Origin: Blasia pusilla
Taxonomy: Eukaryota; Marchantiophyta; Marchantiopsida; Blasiales
Reading direction: 5' to 3'
DNA length: 64,000 nt
NCBI GenBank assembly: GCA_050084515.1
Contig: CM114272.1
Location: forward strand, 35,588,001 to 35,652,000
Part shown: positions 22,726 to 36,256 of the stretch, piece by piece
Position numbering within the stretch: position 1 is the first letter of the stretch
Layout of the letters: each line of letters begins with the position of its first letter
Notes under the pieces: model-generated
Seen by the model: the letters and a program-made list of their open reading frames with translations, nothing else
The model's database searches: none
What the model was told of the DNA's origin: nothing
Program-made: the position numbers and the translations under genes

Positions 22726-23075
22726 CTTCCCAGGATTCAGGTGTGGTCATGCACAGGCCTAAATTGAAAATGTCGCACACATACAGCGGAGGAAAATTGT
22801 CCTTCCACAGTTCCGCGCTATTACTCAATTGCAGGAATTGTAAATACGGATCACTGTGGATCTGGTCATCTGGGACATCATAGAGCAGGACTTCCCAGGA
22901 TTCAAGTCTGGTCCCGCACAGCCTAAATTGAAACTTGCGCACACAGATAGCGGGAGAAACCCTCTTTCAAATTGTCCTTCCGCAGTTCCCTCTCTCTTAC
23001 TCAATTGCAGCATTTGTAGACACGGGCTCGCTTACTGTGGATCTGCTCATCTAGGCCATCATAGACCAGGACTAT
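22726..23075. repeat. ~165-bp tandem duplication
   Basis: 'cttcccaggattca', 'cacaggcctaaattgaaa', 'gcgcacacaga/tacagcgg', 'attgtccttcc(a/g)cagttcc', 'ttactcaattgcag' and 'cactgtggatctg' recur in order at an offset of about 165 bp. A third, truncated repeat start lies near 23071 (actattccgaag). Confidence 0.7.
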
Positions 23076-26000
23076 TCCGAAGCAGTCTGAGTTGTCCTTG
23101 TATTCCGTAGGTTAAACCTTCCTGGAGCTTTGAACAGCCGAATTGAGAACATCGATTGTAAGTGATCTGGAGGTCCGTGAGTGCTGGTGCTCTCGTCCCT
23201 CCAACAAGACAGATCGATGAGGACAAGTCTTAAATTTAATTTGCAAGTACAGTGTGGATCCGAAAGTACATGCAAGAAGTTCAAATCCAGGCGATGCCTT
23301 GCTAGCAGGGTTGAATTGGATACGAGCGAAAGGAGGAGGAGGAGACGATCAGCTACCTATGCATTGATGCCATTTTCAGGAGCTTTCTCATCTTTCACTG
23401 GCTCACCGGTTGACTCCAAGCCATCACTCCGTCGATATTCACCTAATCATAACTGTGGAACTCCACTCAAGCGTACATGGCTACTCTCTGCTCGAATTGT
23501 GCATGAGAAGGGGCTTTTGGTCACGACCGGATGACACTCATGACATAAGTGTAGATCACTGGTCTAAGAGGTGGTGAATCTCTGGAGTTGTTCCTGCCTT
23601 CCTTCCTTAAGCAAGAGCTATAGAGAATCGGTAACAAGGCTCTCCCCAGTCGATGAATTACAGGGTACGTGTCGCCGCAGCTTGGAGCGGCACTCTAGAT
23701 CTAGGGATTGAGCGGTCTTGTCTACGAGCTCCTCGTCATTAAATGGGAGGTCCTGTCAGCTAACACGGCCAGAATATCTCAATCGATCGGTGGTACGATT
23801 GTTCTAATTTCGATGTTAAGCGCTTTTGATTTTTAACGAGTACTCGTTGCTGTCTTGCGTGCGTTGCGCGCAGATTCTGAATCTGGTTCGTGCGTGACAC
23901 CGTGGGGATCCGTCGAGAACTAGTCCAAAGGCGTTGGTTACAACTTTGAGTGGTTCTAACTTCAGAATCTACCCATAATTTGACAAATCCGCTAGCTGTT
24001 GTATTTCCTGATGGCAGGCGTACGTAAGTGAGACAGGAGGAATGCAGATGCTCTGGCTCCCGAGTAGTGCTTACAGCTAGAACGGTGCGCGCGGTGAATG
24101 TAAGCAGCTAACGAAGGACACAGTGGGGGTCTTGGTATCGGCTCACCGTCAAAGTGTTCACAAAGTAAAGGAGAGCCGAGAATTGATGAGATTTACAAAC
24201 AGGGTCGGCAGGACGAGACTCGGAAATGCAAAGGAGATCCACAGGACGAATAACTTTGTTTTTTCCCGATTAAACTAGCTCTCAGATGGTACTGTGGGTC
24301 TCTTCGATGTTCCAAAGGTCCCTTGACATGCCGATTGACCTACCTACTCTATGCTGACCGCTGTTAAATTCGATGACGCACCAATTTTCTCTGCACCGGG
24401 AAACTTAGCCTTTTGGCATATTCATGCATTCTCATGAGATTCTGCTGTACCAGAAATTTTCCGAGCACTTCAAGAAATGGACACTTCATTGCAGCGGCTC
24501 TCCGTTATAGCAGGCCAGATGTAGACAGTTAGATGTGGCTCTCCGTCGGAGCTGGCGTTAGATGTGGATCCGGTGGCTATCACGGATATGTTCATCGCTT
24601 GCTCTGTGCTCTCTACGTGGATGGGAGCACGGAAAGTTCGTTTGTCGTTTGTGGCGGCTGATTTTGTGGAGGGCTCCGTTGCTTCGGGAGACCACTTGAG
24701 AAACTGTAGTTTATTGATCAGGTTAATGGCTACAGAACGTAGAACGACAGAGTTTATGCATTTTTCGAAAAGAAATCAAATGCTTCTTGACGTATGCGTT
24801 TTCGGCACGGGTTTCAATCTCAGGCATGAATGGACGGAAATTAGAGAGAAACCTAATCACGACATGTAGATATATACTTACTGGTATCGAATTTTACGTC
24901 ACTGAGAATCCAGAAGACGAACGTTCAGTTTCCGGACATGTGTAGAGGCATAAAATTTAGTTCTAAGAATGCCCGTGAGTAAAAACATACAACACTATCT
25001 TATTCCTCCTCGTCTGATCTTTCAAATCAGTCAGTACACATTTCTAATTGAGAATTACATGTCTAGTCCACTGGAAACTGCACGTATGGGTTCCCTCAAA
25101 TTAATTATGTGAAAGTGACATCTTCCATATATTTGACAATCCCACAGGGCACCTTCACACCCAGATTTCAAGCATTTCTAATAGGAAGGAATTTGTTTCT
25201 TGAGTGAAGTCCTAAATTAGGAATGGTCCGAGCGCATAGTCAAGTTACACGCTTACGAAAGGCACACAACTGGAGTTGAGACAGCTTCCAGTAAGACGAA
25301 AGATCTTATATCAATTCTGATCGATAGATAGATGGGAAAAACCGATGCGGCCAAAAAAATTAGCGGGATTTTAGAGATTCGAAGGCCGTGGCAAAGCATT
25401 GTTGAGCCACTCTTCATTAATTGTAACCCGACCTGGAGGATTCGATCCAGGGGACGGTGGTGCGTGAGATCGGCACGCCGCATCTCCCACTTAGACAACT
25501 GAACTGAAATCGGATTACAATATTTCGATGGACTCTATATTCCGAACTCTATCATTCGGACAAGTGAGAATGTTGAGATGACGGACTTTAGGATTGAAGA
25601 AGAACCGTTACGCTTAAACTAATCAAAAGCAGCGGCAATTGAGAAGTGAGATGAGACATTAATTTCAGTGTTTACGAAGTGTCGAAGTCCCAAGAACTTG
25701 TGACTGAGTAGTCATAAACTACGATAAATCTTGTTACTTTCGGAGGATATCTATTAACATCTCCACAGCAGGGAGTAAATCCAACGAGTTTGAATCGACA
25801 CTCAAAAGTTCGGTAGAAATGCTCGAAGGACTGGAACACCCATGGATCACCTTCGAAATCCTACACTCAATTTTAGCTTTGGCTCTAGTTTAGCCAGAGG
25901 ACTGTACAATTCTAATTGTCGGTGCTTACCAACCTACAGAATGAGAAATCACATTTTAGAATAGAAAGTCGGAGTACCCTAATCAGAACCAAGTAGAACC

Positions 26001-27024
26001 AAATCTTTAGTTAAAAAGTTGACGGCTAAACTATATACAGCATTATCATGGTCGAGCCGCCTGGAATGAGCTCGCGAGAGGCATGCGAACTCCCGAGATA
26101 GCGAAATTCCCAAGACATCTGTTCTTGAGTTTGCACATTTTGCAGTTTAACGGGATATGCACAGCACGCCAGTGCATCTATAGTTCACAATGTCAAGAAA
26201 GTAACGGAGGAGAAACCGCTCTAGAATGGCGGTGAGCAGTTGCGCAACGGTAACCATGTCTGTTGTTTTCACTGCTGCCCAATATGTCCATCTGCACCCA
26301 CAATTCCTCCCGCGCCAAGAATCATGGAGAAGACAACAGCAGAGAGAGGACCTCCATGGGGATACGGATCACCCATGACCCCTGGGTCTGCAGTGGAGGC
26401 GAGAAATCCGAGCCGAGTTCACTGACGAGATGTAAATGCTTCAACGTCTGTGGTGTCCCTGATTGACTATAACAGCCTTCACTGGGATGTGGAAAAACGA
26501 TAAAGAGTCCTATTGTGAATGACCTTGATTACAATTGGTGCACCCTGGTAACAGATCAAGAGGTGGAGATTCATGAGGGGATGCCGTTGGAATTCTGGAA
26601 AATTTTGACAATGTCGAAGAAATTTTAGATCCACTGGAAGCTCTCCTTGTCCGTCACGGCCGCGAGAGGCGATGACCTTGAAATGAAATGACCAACATTT
26701 GATCGAGTACCCGACAGAAACAATTCTCCGATCTGCAATTGGCAGTCAATTGAAACTGGAACGGTGACTCGCCGCAGCACATTGATCAACTGTGGCTAAA
26801 CCGGGGGTTGTAAGTTGCGATTAGAAATTCGTCGCACGTATCCCACCTCTCTTCTGTAATACAACAGAAACAAGTTCCAGACAGTGAGCTCAAGCCGAGC
26901 CTGAACAAGGTATCAAGATTGGAAATCAATAATGCTCCGTCAATGCTCAGACGATGGGGACCAAATGTTTGAAACATTATAGGAAACTGGGGTAGAATTC
27001 CTAAATGGTATGGCTGGGCAAGAA

Positions 27025-27067
27025 AAATTGAGGATTCGAAACATAATCTGTTTCGAATCCTCAATTT
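27025..27067. repeat. Perfect 19-bp hairpin
   Basis: AAATTGAGGATTCGAAACA (27025-27043) is followed by TAATC and then its exact reverse complement (27049-27067). It could be a recent palindromic duplication, a fold-back insertion footprint or an RNA hairpin. Confidence 0.85.
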
Positions 27068-28350
27068 GGTTCATTCAAAATGCATTACTATCCCTGAATC
27101 CTGATCGAGGATCCTACTTGCTGTTTCTTCCTAGACAGTCCGCACTCAGTTAATGATGCCATACTATGGTCGTCATTATCATGGACACCATCAATTACTT
27201 CTCTATGATCACGGGCTAATGAATTGGCCACTGATTACTTGAAGTCTTCAATATTAAGTAGGCAACGAAAACAAGCAATCCATTCTTTTTCACATTCTCA
27301 ATACTTTCTAGTATTCTCAATTGAACAACTCTCTATGTGACATTAGTAGTAAAACGTTATCATAGACATTCAATGATGGATATAACGGACGAAACCTACT
27401 ATCTATAGACGCAACTCTGTCTTCTTCAACCAGGACTTCCATCAAGGCTGATTGACGGTATAGACAGCCTAGCTTGAACCGATGAATAAGGTAACTTGGC
27501 ACTCTCCCAAGTTCTGATTTCGATCGTACGTGAAATGACAACCAAAGTACGAAATAGATTCACCAATAATTCTTTATGACATTTGCCGTCGCAGAGCTTC
27601 TTCCATACTCGAACGCAAGAGACAGACAGAGAACGCCGAGAATTCATTAGTTGTACACGTGCATTATATAGCGGACCGGCTGATCACTCTCATCCAACCA
27701 GGTCTATGCGACTCCGGACACTAATAGCAATTTAAGAGTTCGTCAGATTGACGCGAATCTGGCAACATTAAGGCTGGCCGTGCCGATGAAGGTGCTATCC
27801 ATGAATGCATAGCACCTCGAAGACCAAGCGAATAACTAGGAAGAAATCCAGATCAACGTATCATCCACAGAAAAATGCATGGTGCACATCCCATGACTCA
27901 CCGTCTTTTCATTCTCAGTCGTCGTGCAAGGCTCTCGATGATCCTCACAACGACGGAAGTTGCCGACCACTTATTCTTCCTGGGAATCAACCTCATCGTT
28001 GCAGCAAAAGGAGTCCACTCGTGAGCACTAGGGAGCGAGCACTGCAGCGAGCGCCAAATCCTCCTCTCTATCCCTCTCTATGGCTCTGTGGTCGTTCTGA
28101 TTGCATACTGCACTTCTCTCTGGCTGCGCTCTATTTGTAAGCGTCGGTCAGAGTGATCGCAGGACAGAAGGGAGATCCTCATTGACCGTTTTCTGAACTC
28201 AGTTCTTAGTAACCTGAAAGGATTTCTCGAAAGGCTTCTCATTGGCGGGGTTCTGTGACGGGCCGCGTTTGGATGCTGACGTCACCCAAACGGCTGGCAC
28301 TTCCAGCCAATCACGGTCGGGGATGATCGAAATACGTATTTCATTTCAGC

Positions 28351-30413
28351 TATCTCACTATGAAATATTGAAATGAAATGAAAATACTCTCACCGGCGAA
28401 CAGTTAATGCGATTCACGTATGTTTCTATTCTAATATTAGAACCACATTTTATATTAATATCAAACTAGTGTGTGGTACGTGCCAGCATCAATCATGGTT
28501 ATAAATAATTAAAAAATTGAAGACTTTTTTACTAAAAAAATATTGTCTTATTGCGATGTGTTCATAAAAAGTTTTATTTTATGATCATATAAAAAATTTA
28601 AATATAGCTATTGAAAAGAAAAATGTTTTCTTATAAACAATTTCAAAGAGGTTAAACAAAGGTAATCTCTACCATAATTTGTGAAGTGGTTATGATATGG
28701 CGACGCTTGTAGAGCATGACACGTGTCATCATAAACGCAGTGTGTATTTCAGGAGGGGTGTATATGCACAGGGCGGGTTTACATTTCGGGACGGGAAGAA
28801 GAGGAGGCAAGGAACACAAAAAGGAATGGAGAAAAAAAATTCATCACAAAACCCAACTCAACGAAGTACGCGATTAATAACTTTAAACAAATCTCACCGC
28901 TACACTAGTGGTTGGTCACAGGTGAATGGATGATGAGGTGAGTTGCCAACAACCATTCTAACTCAATTTGGTAAGGTCAATACTTGTGCACATTGTAATA
29001 CCACCGAGATGCATTTCAAAAACATAAATGGTTACAACTGAGAGAGAAGGACTATGAGAAGGGTCGAGTTGATGATTCTTGAGGGAATAGCAAGCACATA
29101 TTTTCAGGAAAGTATCAATGGACACATTATCACACATATAGGTGCCAAAAAACTTCCACTGTAAGAAGAAAAAATATATCGATTGTTGTCTGGCCGCAAA
29201 ACTTAAGTTCTTGATTCTTCCTATTGCATCGGTTGTAGAATCTTTAGTGTATGCAAGCCAACACAAGTGTGTTGAATCGAAAACCACTACATCATCAAAT
29301 AGATGAAAGCCAACTTGAGATATAACAGGATCAACTCGTCAACGGGGGGTTGGAAATGCTTGTCTAGTAGAAGAACACCATGGATTGTTGTTTATTCTCT
29401 ATAATGTGCATACCTAAGAATGTGGTCTTGTGGATATGCTTTGTATCAATATGCTTCATGCATACACAATTAGGTGTATTTAGAAGAGAAGGATGAGGAG
29501 TCCAAGGGATAACCACAGAGTTGTCAAGAATAAACCTTCTCGAAGATAAAATTGAAGAATAACACTAATTTTAGTAAGTTATATCCTTGCTCTTGTACCC
29601 GTAAATGAATGTAGATAAGCTTGATGATTGTAAGAGAATGTGTTAGAGAGAATATTGAAAAGGATCAATTGGTGCAATTAACTTCAAGAGATTATCTCTG
29701 AGAATTCACAAATTCTCAAATATAGGCTCGAATCTTCAAGTTGATCAAGTCCCTTTCTAAAATCGCAATTGATTGAATAGGGATAAAATTTCTTGTGTAG
29801 CAAATGGAAGAAGAACCAAGGTAAATCTTAAATTATCAAAATAATAGATCACCAGTGTCTACATGAGCCATATGATCCATCGAGATAAACGCCTTGACGA
29901 AACCTTGAACTCATAATCGATTATCCAAATGACCCAAGCCCAATTCCCCAAAAATTGTTATGGTGCACATGGGACTATAGAATAAAGCCCCACATTTCCA
30001 ATTAAAAGAAGTAGGCAACTCTCATTTAAAATTGGGAGGACAAGAACGTACAAAAGGTAGGATGGACGTTGTACTAAAAATTGGGATAGAATCCCTTAAG
30101 CCACTTGGTGATCCCCTAGATGAGGTAATAAAGGAAGCCAACCTAAAACTTTCAAAAGTCTCATATGAGAATGTGGATACATAATCTATGAAGCAAATTG
30201 GGATACAAAGAATGTTAAGGGAAGATAGTACGAAGACCATACTCGACGTTTCTTAGGGTTAAAATTTAAGGTTTAAGATAGAACGCCACTCCATAAAATG
30301 GGTATAAAAAAGAACCATTCTAGAAGGAGGACCTAGAAGGGATATCATCAATACTAGAAGAGAAGAGAAAAAATGGAAATTATTGGGTTGATGAGAATTT
30401 CATGGGACCTACT
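28351..30413. other. AT-rich stretch without recognised gene
   Basis: Open frames of up to about 110 codons exist on both strands (for example 28958-29287 minus), but none carries a recognisable domain. No terminal repeats were found. Confidence 0.4.
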
Positions 30414-30704
30414 CCCAATCCCAAGGTTGCACACAGACAAAGTCCATGGCCGCGGACTTATGTCTGTCCTATGGACAAACATGTCCTTGCGGGCCCGAGT
30501 ACCCGTGGCCCACACCCAAGCCTGTCGCGTAGACTTGGGTTGACGGAGCCCGTACCCGTTGTGTGGCCCACGGCAGGCTGAGCACGGGCCCCTTGCGGCA
30601 TGTGGACGAGCTCGGATGCGGGCTCGGGTACGGGCTCAAGTGCGGATTGGGCATAGCCGTCTCATGGATGGACTTGTCTATTTCCGCGCAACCTTGCCCA
30701 ATCC
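30414..30704. mobile_element. GC-rich hAT-type MITE with exact 8-bp duplication
   Basis: The element is 30422-30696 (275 bp), CAAGGTTGCACAC at the left and GCGCAACCTTG at the right. Both sides carry the exact 8-mer CCCAATCC. The interior is very GC-rich with repeated 'gggctcgggtacgggctc' and 'gcccgtacccg' words, distinct from the purine-rich body of the 2910 and 20233 copies. The shared ends show that two sequence subfamilies use the same termini. Confidence 0.88.
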
Positions 30705-31999
30705 AATTTCCCACAAAAATGTTGAGTAAGAAAAAAGGGCTACCCATAGGATTACCTTGATACATGCCACATATTGATTGGAGAATATAATATTCTCTAG
30801 ATATTTTTTGTAGGCTAGGAATTGTAGGAGGTTACATTGAGTATGGGATTCAAGGCCCATGTGTGGAAAACTGTGGATTGATAGTAATGATGATGTCTTT
30901 TGATCTTAATAGGAGAATTCTAAATTCTTTACTATAATGTATGCAATGAACGTTAAGCACATTCCCAACATGTGAGGAATGAGGAATTGACCTAAAACAT
31001 AATAAGAGAAGGAAGAAAAACTAGAAAATCCACTTGTTGTGCAAAGAACCAGATTTCCAAGATGATCCTTACAAGACCAAATACACCTAAAACTAATACT
31101 TGATGAGAACGTAGGAGGGAAATCTCAAAAGCAAAAAAAAGATCCGTGTAGAAAGTGAAAACCATCCACCAAAGATTGATATGGAGGAATTAGGTTGTAA
31201 TGTCAAACCTTACATGTAACAAAAGATTGAGAAAAGCAATGCTTAGATCTGATTGTAGTTTGTAAGCAAGAGGAGTTGGCATAAAAAGAGCCTAATGTGT
31301 GAAATTGCATTCAAAGATTTAGGATGAAATTTAAAATAGAGCTAATATTTGCTTTAATATTAAACAAAGTGAATTGAATGGAAAAAAGAGAGAAATGAAC
31401 GAGGTGTCATTACATGGAACTTAAAAAAAAATTCTACTATGATGGATTTTGAACCATTAAGAAGAAAAATTGAGTACGAAGATGTGAAAGAGAAAAGAAG
31501 AAACATTATTTTAGTTCTTATGAAAAAAAGTATAAGGAGGTATTAAAGTCCATGTGTTTAAGTATAAATCTGGTACTCAATAGTTTCCTCTAATTTACGG
31601 TCTTAATTTAGGAAAGGGTAGTATTTTTCATCCGCGTAGGAATGAATATTTTTTTCTGATGAGCGTATAAAAAATACCACCCTCTCCTAATTTTGTTTTC
31701 CATTTCTTACACCCTTTCCTAAAAATACATTTAAAAACGATTGTTTTCTTTTAAAAATCTAATGGACGGGAAATAAAGCAAGTTGTAGTATGTATGTTTG
31801 AATTACTTAATAATTTGATATATTTTCAACTTTAAATAACGTACTTAAGGCATATTATTTAATATGACAAGAACATTTTAAAAGAAATATAATGTCATAA
31901 CTCAATGATGAAACTTGATTTTCTTTCAAATAAAATTCAGATTAAGATGAAAACACTTAAAATTAAAATAAAATTCGACCCCTTAAAAAAATAAGAGGC
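30705..31999. other. AT-rich stretch without recognised gene
   Basis: No domain-bearing frame. The last part (31600-32000) is extremely A/T-rich. Confidence 0.45.
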
Positions 32000-34740
32000 T
32001 CGATGAATTGCATCGCAGTACATTCATGAATGGAAAGATTGATTTATGTTTCTGTTCGTGGCCATAATTTCATCCTTTAAATTCAATGTCTTAGAATTTG
32101 AATGCCCCTAGAAGGCATAGTGAATCTGGTTTGGGGCAACGCTCACTCCATTCGGAATTCTTTGCGAAACCCGGCCGGGAGGAATTGAATTTTCTTACGC
32201 GAATCTGAAAGTTGAGGAAAGTTACCGGGAAGACAAGTTGGCAACCTTTAGTCAATATAATTAAACTAATTTGAAAGTTGGAGAAAATTCCAGGCTTCTA
32301 GAAATGAAGCTTTACTCCGTAATCCAAGAAATATAAGAAAATCCAAGAAATAGAAGAAAAGCGTTCCGCTTATATTTGATCCGGAAGAAATAAGGAGTCG
32401 CGAAAGTGAGAGGAAATCCATGATGCCGGGAGAACAATCGGTCGGTGGGACTACGACGTCGCAAGGAATCTCCGGGTCGTAACCGGCGAGAGAAGTTCAG
32501 AGAATCCCTTAAAGTTGACTCCCCAGTGTGATTTATGGCCTTTAGCGTGCGCTGGAAGACAAAGTGTATGGAAGGGGAGAATAGTATACGGATGGAAAAG
32601 CTGAAGCCAAATCACAGGCTTACCTTCTGGCTCATCCCTGAGGTTATGGGGTGGGGTGTGTACGCAGCAACTTGGGTGGACAGGATGACCTAATACTTAA
32701 AACGTGCGGTATGTAATGGAGTGTTCCTATTTATAGATCCGGATGACTGGCGGGGGCGACAAAATGCCGTTCTCGTGGCGCGCCTTTCTGCACAGCGCGC
32801 GCGTCTTGCCGGGTTGCCTGGGAACAGGTTCTACGAAGGAGTCCATGTACTTTCGGCGATGCGTCGGGCTGCAAAGTTTAGGAGTGTGATTGAGTAAAAC
32901 ATGAAAACGAGAAGTATTGGAACTCTAAAATCAGGGAGAAAGAAAGGCTTGTTTTAGATTTTTCAACCGTTCGTTTACTTCGTGTTCGATCCTTGGAATC
33001 TGTGGTGCGGTTGGAGTTGATGTGCACCTCAGTGAGAGGGTAGGACGCAGGATGACGTCGAGCTTTCGTATATTTCGTCCTGGAAACGATGGCACACCAT
33101 GCGTTCTTGCACTTCTTATGGAAATGCCATGCGTAAGGCATCATCGTCGGTCGTGGTTAGGTTTTTCCCGACTTTTTGAGATTCAACTTAATAGAGAACA
33201 TAAAGAGACTCTATCGGAATGGTCACGTGAGAAAGATCCAGAGGTAAGTTGTTCATGTTGGCGTACTCGGTTTTTTTCGCCTTCGTTCTCCTTCGTCCTC
33301 ATACGAATTAAACTAAAATTTCAACCCTACTTCTCTATGTTCTCTTCGATTTCTGGAGTAGGAAATGAAATCGGCATTGGAACAGTTCCCGTTCCTTTGG
33401 ACAGATTGGTGGATTCGCTCTCATGTTTGGCTTGTCTATATCTCTTGAAAGAACTACGAATGCGGCGCTAGACATAAAGCGAGCGGGTTGTCCAAAGTAA
33501 GAGGCAAACTTCTTGAGCGATGATGAGAAAATCCTTTTTTCAAATACTCGTCCAGTGGTTTCTAGATGCAATTCGGTCGTCTCTGATCGTCCTTTTGAAT
33601 TGACGTATGTGGATTGAATGATTCAGCTCTCGTTTCGTCCCCTGTCCCCTTTCATTTCTCCTCAATCAAGAATTCAAAGCGGATTTTACTCCAAATTTTT
33701 TGTTTCAAAAAATGTATCCGAACAATTCCAGTTGTGGTATCCGTGTCATCTCCGCATTAATTCCTAGAGATTGAATGATATTGGAAACCCTAAATTGTAG
33801 TTCGTGAGGAAACACAATGTCATAAGAATCTCAAATTACGAGAAGTCTGTCGCGCACCTTCCAGATTAAGATTCATCGCATGGAGTCCCACTTCATTAGG
33901 CTCTAAAACTTGTCCTCTTCCGATATTTTTCTGAAAGACTAGGACCGCATTGAGAGCCGTACTCAGAGACAGTTCTAAATCTTAAAACATAAACTTCTGA
34001 GTGTGTCCGAAATCAAGTTTACTGTGCACAAAATACTGAGCAACAGCTCGGTAGTTTTCTTTTGTGTGACCAATTGTTTTGCAAAGGAAGTATCAAGTTC
34101 GAGATTTCATATTGCATGTGTCTGTAGATTGTTTTGAAAATAATCGTTGAAGCACATACATCTTCGCAACTACTCGGAACATAGAATGCCATACGCGACA
34201 TAAAAATCGGCACATCTACCGAGTAATAGTGCAGAAGTTTTGCTTCACTGTACCGACCCATTTTTAGCGCTGGCAAATCCTCTTTGGTCCGATCAGATTC
34301 TCAAAGATGTTGCCCATGGATTCGAACTTGGATGGTCTGCACTAACAGTGAATTTTCTTCCAGCGAGTAAAATGGAAGGATCTGGATTTTAGATACACGG
34401 CGGTGTCGTTTGTTCCCTATCTTTGTTACACATATTTCATCAGAAGGTTTTGTGTCCTAATTATTAGTGGAAGATTTCCTCCACGACTTTGTGGTATTTT
34501 GTCTGATCCTAAATACAGAGAACATTCCTCTTATATTCCGAGCAGCTATACGCGACACCAGTTTAGGTGAGTAGTACGAGCAGGAACAGAGTGCACATTT
34601 AGAGACAATCGTCGGCGAGGGACTACAAGGGCCATGTGAAATTTGCAGGCCCGATGCCTAAGATGCAGGGAACGTTGACAGACACTTTACTGGTCTATTT
34701 ATTTCGGTTTTAAATGGAGTAGTTGGAACTCGACACACGC
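32000..34740. other. Second CpG-retaining stretch, possible decayed gene
   Basis: Composition resembles 21.5-28.3 kb. The longest frame is 33022-33471 (plus, 149 codons, Ser/Leu/Arg-rich) with no domain. It contains a good splice donor (gatccagag|gtaagt near 33244) and an acceptor-like 'tttctggagtag' near 33360, so the long frame may be accidental read-through of an intron. A GC-rich block at 32750-32830 (cagcgcgcgcgtcttgccgg) could be promoter-like. I cannot assign a product. Confidence 0.3.
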
Positions 34741-35964
34741 ATTGCACGGGTCCTCTAATTGAAATCTCTACGTGGCCCCATTAAAACTCAGAAAAATATT
34801 TAACTTTCAATATCTCTCCATGACCCCATTCAGAATGACAAAAGTATTTTTAGAAACCTAATCACCTCCTTTTTACCTCTTTTTACATTGAGGAAATATT
34901 TTTCATATAATGAGAAGTAAAAAAAGAAAGAAATTTGTGTGCGGTATCTAGTTGTATATTAATATAGTATATAAAAGATATGTATTTTGAGGCACGAAGA
35001 TATACCAATTAAATAAAAGCACGAAATGTATGCACGGGTTGACATATGTTCCAAAATCGAATAATTTAAATTAATTATTGTAATGACATACCTTGTAACA
35101 TGTAATAATTTAACTTATCTCAAAAAAATTTAATTCATCTTTCAATTCAATTTGGATCGGAGTTTATTGGCTGAGACGGTAAGATGTCAAAGAGGTGGTG
35201 TTTACAAATTTAAAAGAGGTTCTCCAATGGTAATTTATATACATAATCTTTTGCCCATCAGAGATAGAAATCAAAATAGTTCACAAATGGAGAATATACA
35301 TTAGACACTTGTTGAAATTCTAGATTTGATGATTAAATAGCAAAGATAAATTTCTGCTGTAATTTTTGAATAATCACGAAATTTTTGAATCTTAAAAAAT
35401 TCATATCTTTTCCTTTATTAATTTAAAAAAATATTTCGAAAACCCCATCTCTCAATTACTAAAACAAAAGCAGTCATTTTGATTAAAATTTTCTTCAAAA
35501 TATTCTTAAGAAATCCCTTGCAATGAAATTTTAATTTTTTTGAAAATAAATTACAATCATTTTCATCCTTTTAAAGAATAATAAATTTTCCACTATTCCA
35601 ATATTATATTTTCTATTTTTCCCAAAACAATCTTTGATTCACCTTCCACAATTAACTTCAAATGATAAATATTTTTTAAATAAAAAAATAAATTCCAATG
35701 GAAAATTCAATTGAAGATGCGATGCATTCAATTGGAGAGATGGAAATGAAAATATTTCAAAATTGTAGAATGTAATGAAACCATTACATTAGACACATAT
35801 TTAATTATAAAGTTGACAAATAAATAGAAAAGAATCTGATAAATTTCTGCTTAAATATATGAATAATCATGAGACTCTAATTTTGATTTTTGAAAATTTT
35901 ATATCTTTTTCCTTATGATTTTAGAAATAAGTTAGTTATCATTATTTTTCCAATCTCAATCTTT
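34741..35964. other. AT-rich stretch without recognised gene
   Basis: Homopolymer-rich AT sequence with stops in every frame. Nothing recognised. Confidence 0.5.
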
Positions 35965-36256
35965 CAATGTTACATGTGGACAAAATTCGTATCCACTAAC
36001 ATCTCCATGTCCGTGGACTTACTTGTCTATGTAGGCCCCACCTTCCCCTTCTTTCTCACTCCTCTTACTTACTTCACTACTTCGCACTTTCATGTTTCTT
36101 CTTACCCCGACATCCATTCCGCCCCCCCTCCCCCCCTTCTTGCCCCATCCATCCCCGTCCTTCCTTCTACCTTAAACTAAAAGTAAGGACCCCACCTCTT
36201 ACAATACATGTACATGAGCATGTCCAAACTTGTTCGTTTTTGTCCATCCAGGCTTC
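35965..36256. repeat. Degenerate hAT-type MITE
   Basis: It starts CAATGTTACATGTGGACAAA, a variant of CAAGGTTGCATATGGACAAA. It contains 'tccatgtccgtggacttac', 'aggccccaccttcccctt' and 'aacttgttcgtttttgtcc', the family's internal words in the same order as at 20058. The right end is eroded (ccatccagg) and no duplication is visible. Confidence 0.6.

Larger units (their letters stand above)
21540..28350. other. Long unrecognised stretch, richer in CpG than its flanks
   Basis: Base use changes here: CG dinucleotides are frequent (for example 23600-24400), whereas the neighbouring TE-derived DNA is poor in them. Open frames are short (longest about 117 codons, 23181-23534 plus) and none carries a domain I recognise. 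It may hold exons of an unrecognised gene, or be low-copy unmethylated DNA. Near its right edge are promoter-like words: TGACGTCA near 28280 and CCAATCA near 28310. No gene can be anchored to them. Confidence 0.35.

Noticed and set aside
22631-22942. Minus-strand frame with repeated peptide (ESWEV)
   Set aside because: The repetition comes from the underlying 165-bp DNA duplication and the frame is not maintained through the units.
25425-25460. tRNA-like T-arm (ggattcgatcc)
   Set aside because: No matching acceptor, D or anticodon arms could be folded, and the T-stem does not pair.
28958-31600. LINE retrotransposon
   Set aside because: I looked for RT or zf-RVT motifs in all frames by eye and saw none convincing.
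33022-33471. 149-codon open frame as a gene
   Set aside because: No domain, biased residue content and a good splice donor inside it; insufficient evidence for a protein.
34310-34340. tRNA-like word gttcgaatcc on the minus strand
   Set aside because: Flanks do not form the T-stem or acceptor stem.
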